Shown here one piece after another: positions 1 through 6,073 of a DNA stretch of 9,680 nt (positions within the stretch are counted from its first letter, which is position 1; each line of letters opens with the position of its first letter). Under the pieces are notes generated by a model. That model did not search any database and had not been told where the DNA came from. It saw nothing but the letters and a program-made list of their open reading frames with translations. Position numbers and translations under genes: made by a program. Origin of the DNA: CAYZBM01 sp964476705 (GTDB taxonomy: Bacteria > Pseudomonadota > Alphaproteobacteria > Rickettsiales > UBA6187); the NCBI GenBank assembly GCA_964476705.1, contig CAYZBM010000071.1, forward strand, positions 1 to 9,680, read 5' to 3'.

Positions 1-172
1 TTTCAGGATCTAAAATCGGACTTAAAAATTTTACATCAGTAATTATTTTTTTACCAGTTTTAAAAACCAAGATATCATTTAAAAAATGAATTAGAATATC
101 TTTATTTTTTTCGCAGCCAAAAGTTTTTTTAAATGCCGCATCGTTTTTAGGATTAAGAAATCTTGTTAACAT
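1..172 (-). CDS. Rpn-family PD-(D/E)XK nuclease/transposase-like protein, N-terminal fragment cut by window edge
   Basis: Reading leftwards from an ATG at 172-170 gives an open frame of 57 codons that runs off the window. The protein begins MLTRFLNPKNDAAFKKTFG and continues with an NKDILIHFLNDIL segment. This matches my memory of the N-terminus of the Rpn family (recombination-promoting nuclease / putative PD-(D/E)XK transposase), which is very numerous in Rickettsia and Orientia and usually about 250-300 residues long. The catalytic D/E-X-K residues would lie beyond the window, so it is unknown whether the gene is intact. An in-frame upstream ATG at 187-185 would add MYLRY. The inner start fits the usual family N-terminus, and an AAGG lies just upstream of it, although with short spacing. 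The gene is co-oriented with valS, 148 bp downstream of it; that gap holds no convincing promoter or terminator. The family call rests on remembered similarity. Confidence 0.72.
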   Translation of the reverse strand, partial: MLTRFLNPKNDAAFKKTFGCEKNKDILIHFLNDILVFKTGKKIITDVKFLSPILDPE

Positions 173-320
173 ATACCTTAGATACATAAAATGTGACTAT
201 ATTTCGATGTTGTTCATATTTAAGTTAAAAATGGTATATAAACTAGAGTAAAATTAAAGAAACTTATGGTTTAATTATATTACATTTTTTGCATTATGCA
301 ATAATGTCACGGTGTAATAT

Positions 321-2936
321 TTAAGCTATGTTGACTATAATCGTAAAATTATTATCATCAGTTATTTTCTTAATTGCATTTGTATCTATCATATCGGAAC
401 TTTTAATTTCAGTTAAATCTAAAGCGTTAGTAACTGAGGCTAAATCAACAGCAATTTTTGTTAGATCAAAATCAAGATTAACATTTTCTTTAATAATTTT
501 TAAACTTGCTAAATCAGTTTTCATAGATAGATTTTTTTCCGCTTTAATTTTACGTACTGTATCTAGAATTGTAACTAAATGATCACCCATAATTTCAGCA
601 TCTTTTTGCTTTGTATAATCTTCTAATTTTGGCCAAGTATTTTTATTATGAATTGAACCTGAAAATTTAAGCATTTTTTCTTTAAAAATATAACCATATA
701 ATTCTTCAGTAATATGAGGAATAATTGGGGCAAATAATCTTAAAATTGTATCTAAACAATGATAAATTGTATGCGCTGCAGATAGTTGTTGGGCTTTAGT
801 TATATTTTCTTTTTCACCGTAAACTCTAGTTTTAACTATCTCGAGATAATTATCACAAAATATTTTCCAGAAAAATTCTTCAATAGCCTGAACACTTAAA
901 GAATATTCATATTTTTCAAATTGCTTTGTAGCTATTTCGATAGCTGTATATAATTTACTTATAGCCCATAAATCTGCAGTTTCAGTAATTACTCCATTTT
1001 GGATATCAAGTTTGGCTGAAATAATTTCACCTTCAATTTTATTTAAATGAATTGCCGCAAATTTAGTGGCATTCCATAATTTATTAATTAGTTTTTTGCC
1101 AATTTTAAGTACATCTTCTGAATATGCCGTATCTGCTCCTAACTTAGAAGTTGAAGCCCAATATCTTATAACGTCAGCACCTTTATCTTCAATTAATCCC
1201 ACAGGAGTTACTATATTACCTTTTGATTTACTCATTTTAGTTTTATCTGGAGCTAAGCACCAACCAGAAATCATTAAATCATACCAAGGAATAGATTTTT
1301 CATGTAAATAAGATTTTACTATAGTATAAAATGCCCAAGTCCGAATAATTTCATGGGCTTGTGGCCGCATATTAGCTGGGTATAAAGATTGATGTCTTTT
1401 ATAATCTATAGCATATTTTTCATTAATAGCTTGTGATGACAACTCTGGAGAAATTGAGCTAGTTGCCCAAGTATCCATCACGTCAGCTTCCGGGATAACC
1501 TCATCTTTACTATAACCTAAAGGTAAATCAATAAGTGGATTAACGGGTAATTGATTAATATCGGCTACTAAAATTTTACCTTCTTCTCCTGCTCTTTTTG
1601 AATACCAAATTGGAAAAGGCACACCAAAATAACGTTGTCTACTAATACACCAATCCCAAGATAAGCCATCAATCCATTGTTCTATTCTGATGCGCATATA
1701 ATCAGGATTCCAATTACATTCATTAGCTTTTTTCTTTAAAGCTTCTTTATGCTCAAGAACTTTAACAAACCATTGGTTAGTTGGGATTATCTCTAAGGTT
1801 GCCCCTGAGCGTTCTGCTGATTTTACTACATGAGTAATTTCTTCTTGTTTTATTAAGACATTTTCATTTTTTAGTAATTCCAAAATCTTATCGCGAGCAA
1901 CTGTAGTTTTTAATCCTAAAATAGCTTTAAATATTTCTCCGGCTTTTTCTAGATTAATAGTATTATCTTTATTTAAGGAACAATTATTGTCATTGCCAAT
2001 AAAGTTAACTTGTTCATCTGAAATTTCAGCCCTAATTTTAGCATATTTATCAAGCAAAATTCTGGTTTTAAGATTATGACTTTTCCACCATAGAATGTCG
2101 GTTTCATCGCCAAAAGTACAACACATTACGAGTCCCGTACCTTTATCGATCTTAACATTTTCATCAGCAAGCAAAGGAACTTTTACACCAAACAATGCTG
2201 TTATTGCCGTTTTGCCTACTAAATGTTTGTATCGTTCATCTTCTGGGTTATAAAATACGGCTACGCAGGCGCCTAGTAATTCGGGTCTAGTAGTTGCGAT
2301 AATTATTTTTTCGCTATTTTCTAGGCAAGTAAACTGGATATAGTTCATCTTGGTTTTAGTTTCTTTATCGACAATCTCGGCCTGAGCTATTGCAGTTTGA
2401 TCAACTGGATCCCAAAGCATTGGCTGTAATTTACGATATACTTGCTCTTTATCATATAAATCTAGAAAAGACATTTGCGACATTTTACGACTAGAATCAC
2501 TAATAGTCGAATAGGTTTCTTCCCAATTAACACTAAGGCCAATAGATTCAAAAAGTTTTTTAAATTCTATTCTGGCATCAAAAGCTACTTCGTTACAAAG
2601 TTTTATAAAATCTTCACGACTTAAATCTGTGGCGCGAATATTTTTAGTTTTTTCAACTAATCTTTCAGTAGGTAGGCCATTATCATCAAAACCCATAGGA
2701 TAAAAAACATCAAGTCCAGACATTCTTTTAAATCTAGCAATAAAATCTGCTTGGGTATAAGAATAAATATGCCCCATATGTAAAAAACCTGATACGGTAG
2801 GCGGCGGTGTATCAATAACAAAATTATTTTCACGCTTATAGCTATTTTTAAAACTATAAGTTCCTGAAGTTCCCCAGATTTTTTGGAGTCTAGCTTCAAC
2901 TTCTTTATGATTATATTCGTTGGGTAAAGTGCTCAT
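321..2936 (-). CDS. valS: Valyl-tRNA synthetase, archaeal-like class I type
   Basis: This enzyme charges tRNA-Val with valine in the cytoplasm and hydrolyses mischarged Thr-tRNA. The 871-residue protein has the class I signature HMGH at 53-56, after DTPPPTVSG, and KMSKS at 567-571. The inserted editing (CP1) domain lies between them, roughly residues 190-350, and includes a GTGLVMCCTFGDETD segment. An alpha-helical anticodon-binding domain follows from about 640. The DTWATSSISP segment (D488) is the archaeal-style sequence; typical bacterial ValRS has DTWFSS there. An archaeal-like ValRS is established for Rickettsia. The protein is longer than I remember for Rickettsia ValRS (about 810-815), with an Asn-rich stretch near residues 305-335. 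The ATG start puts the N-terminus where expected, but no clear Shine-Dalgarno precedes it. It lies 98 bp downstream of the cation transporter on the same strand and may be co-transcribed. No hairpin with a U-tract follows the stop. Confidence 0.97.
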   Translation of the reverse strand: MSTLPNEYNHKEVEARLQKIWGTSGTYSFKNSYKRENNFVIDTPPPTVSGFLHMGHIYSYTQADFIARFKRMSGLDVFYPMGFDDNGLPTERLVEKTKNIRATDLSREDFIKLCNEVAFDARIEFKKLFESIGLSVNWEETYSTISDSSRKMSQMSFLDLYDKEQVYRKLQPMLWDPVDQTAIAQAEIVDKETKTKMNYIQFTCLENSEKIIIATTRPELLGACVAVFYNPEDERYKHLVGKTAITALFGVKVPLLADENVKIDKGTGLVMCCTFGDETDILWWKSHNLKTRILLDKYAKIRAEISDEQVNFIGNDNNCSLNKDNTINLEKAGEIFKAILGLKTTVARDKILELLKNENVLIKQEEITHVVKSAERSGATLEIIPTNQWFVKVLEHKEALKKKANECNWNPDYMRIRIEQWIDGLSWDWCISRQRYFGVPFPIWYSKRAGEEGKILVADINQLPVNPLIDLPLGYSKDEVIPEADVMDTWATSSISPELSSQAINEKYAIDYKRHQSLYPANMRPQAHEIIRTWAFYTIVKSYLHEKSIPWYDLMISGWCLAPDKTKMSKSKGNIVTPVGLIEDKGADVIRYWASTSKLGADTAYSEDVLKIGKKLINKLWNATKFAAIHLNKIEGEIISAKLDIQNGVITETADLWAISKLYTAIEIATKQFEKYEYSLSVQAIEEFFWKIFCDNYLEIVKTRVYGEKENITKAQQLSAAHTIYHCLDTILRLFAPIIPHITEELYGYIFKEKMLKFSGSIHNKNTWPKLEDYTKQKDAEIMGDHLVTILDTVRKIKAEKNLSMKTDLASLKIIKENVNLDFDLTKIAVDLASVTNALDLTEIKSSDMIDTNAIKKITDDNNFTIIVNIA

Positions 2937-3034
2937 GGTTTTGAAAGTAGTAGTTTTTAGGTTTTAGTGTTATTAAAGAATTGTCTTTTAACCTCTATTT
3001 CGCCCTTTAGCAACAAAAATTGCTCAAAAAAGAA

Positions 3035-3958
3035 TCATTTTTTAACATGATTAAGGGATACAGCCTGACCTAAATGCAAAGGTAATTCCTTAGCACTTGA
3101 GGGATCTTGATGGATAAATACTTCCGCCAGAGGAAATAACTCTAAAAGCCTATCTTCTATAGTTTTAGTTATTTCATGTGCTTGCTCTAAAGACATATTA
3201 CCATCTAATTCTAAGTGAAGTTGGATAAATGGTTTGGTGCTAGATCTTCTGGTCCGTAGATCATGCACTCCTGATACTTGCTTGTGTTCAAGTACAGTAT
3301 TAATAATTTTTTGCCGATCACTATCTATAAATTCTTTATCCATTAAATTATCAAAAGATTGTTTACCCACAGTAAAGGCGCTCATAAAAATATAAATAGC
3401 AATTAAACTTGCAATTATAAGATCGATTATCACTACATCAAATTTCATCGATAAAAATAAAACCGCAATTACGGCTAGATTCATAATAAAATCAGACCGA
3501 TAATGTAAAGAATCTGAGCGAATAATTGTTGAATTCGTTTGCTTAATAACATAATTTTGAAAAGCAAGTAGAGCCAAACAAAGTATGCTGGAAATTACCA
3601 TAATGTTGATACCAAAAAACGGGACGTCTATATGGCTGGGATTAAGAACCCTGCCAATGGCTTCAATTACGATAAAAAATGCAGAACCGGCAATAAAAGT
3701 ACTTTGCGCGAGTGCTGCAATATCTTCAGCTTTACCGTGACCAAAGCGATGATCTTCATCCGCAGGTTTTAAAGCATAAGAAACCGCAAATAGATTGACA
3801 AAAGAAGCTAGAATATCAAAAAAAGAATCAATAGTTGAAGATAAAATACTCAAAGAGCCAGTTTTAGTCCAAGCGTAAATTTTAATGATGGTGATAATTA
3901 CTGCCGTAATTACCGAAGCATAAGAAGCACATTTTATTAAAATAAATTTTTTCTGCAC
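3035..3958 (-). CDS. Cation diffusion facilitator (FieF/CDF family) metal efflux transporter
   Basis: This inner-membrane proton-coupled exporter of divalent cations is 307 residues long, normal for the FieF type (about 300). Six membrane segments fill roughly residues 8-205, followed by a cytoplasmic metal-binding dimerisation domain. The transport-site residues line up with E. coli FieF: D44 and D48 in TM2 (DSFFD), and H152 and D156 in TM5 (HYRSD). The second site is the DEDHRFGHGKAED loop with D67, H70 and H74. The C-terminal domain carries GVHDLRTRRS and FIQLHLELDG. Metal specificity (Fe or Zn, possibly others) cannot be read from sequence. The start is GTG: an in-frame TAA lies a few codons upstream, and this start aligns the TM2 aspartates with FieF. 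An AAAGGG lies 12 nt upstream, a loose ribosome site. It shares a 131-bp divergent region with the 17 kDa antigen gene and is followed by valS on the same strand. Confidence 0.93.
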   Translation of the reverse strand: MQKKFILIKCASYASVITAVIITIIKIYAWTKTGSLSILSSTIDSFFDILASFVNLFAVSYALKPADEDHRFGHGKAEDIAALAQSTFIAGSAFFIVIEAIGRVLNPSHIDVPFFGINIMVISSILCLALLAFQNYVIKQTNSTIIRSDSLHYRSDFIMNLAVIAVLFLSMKFDVVIIDLIIASLIAIYIFMSAFTVGKQSFDNLMDKEFIDSDRQKIINTVLEHKQVSGVHDLRTRRSSTKPFIQLHLELDGNMSLEQAHEITKTIEDRLLELFPLAEVFIHQDPSSAKELPLHLGQAVSLNHVKK

Positions 3959-4012
3959 TTTTTTAAATAACCCTTTAAATTAAATTTTGTATTTATATAC
4001 TTAAACTTAGAT

Positions 4013-4029
4013 TTGAGATAAAATCTCAA
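4013..4029. promoter_or_regulatory. Inverted repeat TTGAGAT-aaa-ATCTCAA in divergent promoter region
   Basis: A perfect inverted repeat with 7-bp arms and a 3-bp centre lies between the divergent cation transporter and 17 kDa antigen genes. Each arm begins with TTGAGA read on its own strand, which resembles a -35 hexamer (TTGACA). On the plus strand it could pair with TATGCT at 4037-4042 (18-bp spacer) to drive the 17 kDa gene. On the minus strand no well-spaced -10 was found. It could be a repressor operator, or simply a palindromic promoter element. Confidence 0.4.
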
Positions 4030-4042
4030 CTAATATTATGCT
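4013..4042 (+). promoter_or_regulatory. Candidate sigma70-like promoter for the 17 kDa antigen gene
   Basis: TTGAGA at 4013-4018 and TATGCT at 4037-4042 are separated by 18 bp, a plausible -35/-10 pair ending 47 bp upstream of the antigen start codon. TATTAT at 4034-4039 is an alternative -10 with a short 15-bp spacer. In DNA this AT-rich such matches arise by chance, so confidence is limited. Confidence 0.35.
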
Positions 4043-4064
4043 AAAACTCTTAGATTTAGTTTTA
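4042..4064 (+). promoter_or_regulatory. Possible stem-loop in the 5' leader of the 17 kDa antigen mRNA
   Basis: TAAAACT (4042-4048) and AGTTTTA (4058-4064) form a perfect 7-bp stem with a 9-nt loop, ending 25 nt before the start codon. If transcription begins just downstream of the candidate -10, only part of the stem would be in the mRNA. It is AT-rich and may be chance. Confidence 0.25.
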
Positions 4065-4089
4065 ACTTCTTTAAAGTGGGAATAATAAA

Positions 4090-4590
4090 ATGAAAAAAAT
4101 TTTATGCAAGGTTATAAGTGTTTCTTTAATAGTGGCAAATTTATCAGTATTGTCGGCTTGTGAAAATAATGGGGGGCCTGGTTTATTTACTAAAACTAAT
4201 GTTGGGACCGTTATTGGGGGCGCCGGTGGTGCTATAGCGGGCTCTACCATTGGCAAGGGCAAGGGAAATATTGCAGCTATTGCAGTTGGTACTCTACTTG
4301 GGGCTGGACTTGGCCATGAAGTTGGGGCTTCTCTTGATCGAGCGGACAAAATGTATTACGAAAGAACTAGTCAATCTTCTCTCGAAAATAACAAAACAGG
4401 TGTTGCTGCAAGCTGGAATAATCCAGATTCCGGCAATAATGGCACTATTACTCCTACCAAAACCTTTAAAGCTAGTGATGGAAGTTATTGTCGTGAATAT
4501 ACTCAAACCATTATAATTCAAGGAAAAGCCTCAGAAGGTTATGGTACCGCATGTAGGCAACCAGATGGCAGCTGGCAAATAAGACAATAA
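4090..4590 (+). CDS. 17 kDa surface antigen-family outer-membrane lipoprotein
   Basis: This 166-residue lipoprotein belongs to the rickettsial 17 kDa antigen family, whose Rickettsia members are about 159 residues. It starts with a type II signal peptide: a KK n-region, a hydrophobic stretch from about 8 to 21, and the lipobox LSAC with C24 as the lipidated cysteine. Residues about 38-78 form the glycine-zipper region, rich in GG/AG steps (for example GTVIGGAGGAIAGSTIG), which in this family is membrane-associated. The C-terminal 45 residues hold the conserved DGSYCREYTQT and GYGTACRQPDGSW segments, with two further cysteines that could form a disulphide. A weak GTGGGA ribosome site precedes the ATG. 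The role is envelope structure and, in Rickettsia, an immunodominant antigen; its molecular function is not established. It appears monocistronic, with a strong hairpin sequence after it and a separate promoter for fabI. Confidence 0.95.
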   Translation: MKKILCKVISVSLIVANLSVLSACENNGGPGLFTKTNVGTVIGGAGGAIAGSTIGKGKGNIAAIAVGTLLGAGLGHEVGASLDRADKMYYERTSQSSLENNKTGVAASWNNPDSGNNGTITPTKTFKASDGSYCREYTQTIIIQGKASEGYGTACRQPDGSWQIRQ

Positions 4591-4633
4591 GCTGTCGGTA
4601 TTGGGCATTTATACTGAAATTTTATCTTTAACT

Positions 4634-4667
4634 CACTAATATTGGACTAATTGGTCCAATATTAGTG
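4634..4667. repeat. Perfect inverted repeat, 14-bp arms, 6-nt loop, between antigen gene and fabI
   Basis: CACTAATATTGGAC (4634-4647) is followed after six bases by its exact complement GTCCAATATTAGTG (4654-4667). Transcribed, it would form a long stable hairpin 44 nt after the antigen stop. No run of U follows on either strand, so it is not a classical intrinsic terminator, though it could still end or protect the antigen mRNA. Its right end is 20 bp upstream of the fabI -35 candidate, so a role as a protein-binding site for fabI control is also possible. Confidence 0.9.
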
Positions 4668-4686
4668 CAAAGATTCTTATTTCAAG

Positions 4687-4715
4687 TTGACGTGTATTTT
4701 TTTTGTGTCTATGTA
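4687..4715 (+). promoter_or_regulatory. Sigma70-like promoter for fabI
   Basis: TTGACG at 4687-4692 and TATGTA at 4710-4715 are separated by exactly 17 bp, and the spacer contains a run of eight T. The pair lies 59 bp upstream of the fabI ATG and is one of the two best promoter matches in the window, alongside the TATAAT box at 7190-7195. It implies a short leader of roughly 50 nt and transcription independent of the antigen gene. Confidence 0.55.
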
Positions 4716-4774
4716 TATTAGACTTAAATTTTAATGTAATAACAATGTAGATTTTTATTTTTTGGATCCTAATA

Positions 4775-5620
4775 ATGACGGATAATGATAAAGAAATAAC
4801 AGAACTAGCAATACCAACCGGTAATTTGCTAAAAGGAAAAAAAGGCCTGGTTATGGGGCTAGCTAATTCTAAATCTTTGGCTTGGGGCATATCGCAATAT
4901 GCGGCAGCGCAAGGAGCTGAGCTGGCTTTTACTTATCAAGGCGATGCACTTAAAAAAAGAGTTGAACCTTTGGCTGAGTCATTAGGCTCAACAATTGTTC
5001 TCCCGTGCGACGTTACCGATACAAATAGCATTGATGAGGTTTTTAACAGTTTAGAAAAAATTTGGGGCAATATAGATTTTGTTGTTCATGCAATTGCTTA
5101 TTCTGATAAAAATCAGTTAACTGGTAAATATCTAGATACTACATTAGATAATTTCTTATTAACTATGAATATATCTTGTTTTTCTTTTACCTATATTGCA
5201 AAAAAAGCCGAGACCATAATGAATCCAGGTGGTAGTTTAATTACCCTCACCTATGCAGGATCTGAGAGAGTTATGCCACATTACAATGTGATGGGGGTAG
5301 CAAAAGCGGCTTTAGAATGTAGTGTAAAATATTTAGCAGCCGACTTGGGTGGGAAAAATATCAGAGTTAATGCTATTTCTGCAGGACCAGTTAAAACTTT
5401 AGCGGCCTCAGGAATTGGTGACTTTCGTTATATTTTAAAGTGGAATGAATATAATTCCCCTTTAAAGCGCAATACTAACTTAAATGACGTAGGAGGAGCA
5501 GCTTTGTTTCTCTTAAGTGAGTTAGGAAGCGGTACAACTGGTGAAGTATTACATGTTGATTCTGGCTACCATGTAGTTGGCATGAAAGCAATTGGCGCAC
5601 CAGATATTGCTACTGTTTAA
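4775..5620 (+). CDS. fabI: Enoyl-[acyl-carrier-protein] reductase (FabI type)
   Basis: This enzyme reduces trans-2-enoyl-ACP to acyl-ACP with NAD(P)H, the last step of each type II fatty-acid elongation cycle in the cytoplasm. The 281-residue protein has the short-chain dehydrogenase fold. A variant nucleotide loop GLANSKSLAWG spans about 28-38, CDVTD marks the adenine-binding region, and the FabI active-site set is complete: Y160 (LTYAG), Y170 and K177 in the Y-x6-K motif YNVMGVAK. The end, GYHVVGMKAIGAPDIATV, is typical of alphaproteobacterial FabI. The protein begins with about 14-16 more residues than E. coli FabI (262). The ATG at 4775 has a GGA eight bases upstream and no good inner alternative before GLVMG. 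A 54-bp gap separates it from the helix-turn-helix gene. That gap is T-rich with no hairpin, so read-through into the next genes is possible. Confidence 0.97.
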   Translation: MTDNDKEITELAIPTGNLLKGKKGLVMGLANSKSLAWGISQYAAAQGAELAFTYQGDALKKRVEPLAESLGSTIVLPCDVTDTNSIDEVFNSLEKIWGNIDFVVHAIAYSDKNQLTGKYLDTTLDNFLLTMNISCFSFTYIAKKAETIMNPGGSLITLTYAGSERVMPHYNVMGVAKAALECSVKYLAADLGGKNIRVNAISAGPVKTLAASGIGDFRYILKWNEYNSPLKRNTNLNDVGGAALFLLSELGSGTTGEVLHVDSGYHVVGMKAIGAPDIATV

Positions 5621-5674
5621 TTTTTTTATTTAACTAATGTATAGTCTAATTAAAACATAAAAAGGAAATAAGTT

Positions 5675-6073
5675 ATGAATACTACTGTTTTGAATCCCGT
5701 AAGAAATGCTGATTCTTCAAATCAAACTTCAACAAATCAAAGTTCTACAAATCAAAGTTCAAAATTAAACGATGCGCTTAAAAAGTTGGATCACGATAAT
5801 AATGGTGAAGATTTCTTAATGTTACTTAGACAACTAACTCAAAAGCAAGGTGGAATGTCTTCTTTATCAAAAAAAATTGGTATTAATAGACAAAATCTTT
5901 ACAGAACTTTTGCAAGTACTGGTAATCCTAAATTTAAATCTTTAGCAAGCATTTTAAAAGGTCTTGGTTATAGAATGTCTATAGAGCCAATCTCTGATAA
6001 TCTTCAAGCTAATTTAAATTCTAATCAGGATAATAACCAGGCTAATTCTAATAGAAACAATGAGCAGCAATAG
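5675..6073 (+). CDS. HigA-like addiction-module antidote/helix-turn-helix protein without adjacent toxin
   Basis: The central part of this 132-residue protein (about 33-106) resembles the putative addiction-module antidote family, HigA-like transcriptional regulators. A helix (EDFLMLLRQLTQKQ) leads into a helix-turn-helix at about 61-98 with the characteristic LSKKIGINRQNLYRTF, then GNPKFKSLASILKGLGYRM. In that family the protein binds DNA and neutralises a RelE/HigE-like toxin encoded just upstream. Here the upstream gene is fabI and the downstream gene is aroC, so no toxin partner is visible. It may be an orphan regulator. Both ends are low complexity: residues 15-29 are a fivefold-spaced Ser/Thr-Asn-Gln repeat, and 107-132 is Asn/Gln-rich. 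The start is well supported by AAGGAA seven bases upstream, and TATAGT at 5640-5645 could be a -10. The last 14 bases overlap aroC, so aroC translation is probably coupled to it. The family call comes from remembered sequence patterns. Confidence 0.75.
   Translation: MNTTVLNPVRNADSSNQTSTNQSSTNQSSKLNDALKKLDHDNNGEDFLMLLRQLTQKQGGMSSLSKKIGINRQNLYRTFASTGNPKFKSLASILKGLGYRMSIEPISDNLQANLNSNQDNNQANSNRNNEQQ
5717..5761 (+). repeat. Three tandem 15-bp units encoding S/T-N-Q-S/T-S
   Basis: Three in-frame units of 15 bp (5717-5731, 5732-5746, 5747-5761) sit near the start of the helix-turn-helix gene. Units two and three share ACAAATCAAAGTTC exactly; unit one differs at a few positions. They encode SNQTS, TNQSS and TNQSS. 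Copy-number change would alter tail length without breaking the frame. Confidence 0.85.

Noticed and set aside
289..301. Short hairpin TTGCAT-T-ATGCAA after valS as a terminator
   Set aside because: The stem is 6 bp with a 1-nt centre, so it cannot form a normal loop. The T-run is on the wrong side for the valS transcript.
328..582. 84-codon plus-strand frame with hydrophobic product opposite valS
   Set aside because: It is antisense to the conserved ValRS coding sequence; hydrophobicity is a by-product of reading AT-rich codons backwards.
3009..3024. AGCAA-6-TTGCT hairpin after the cation transporter as a terminator
   Set aside because: The 5-bp stem has no U-tract after it on the minus strand, so read-through into valS is equally likely.
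4071..4349. 92-codon minus-strand frame over the 17 kDa antigen gene
   Set aside because: It is a proline/alanine-rich shadow of the glycine-zipper region, opposite a confidently identified gene.
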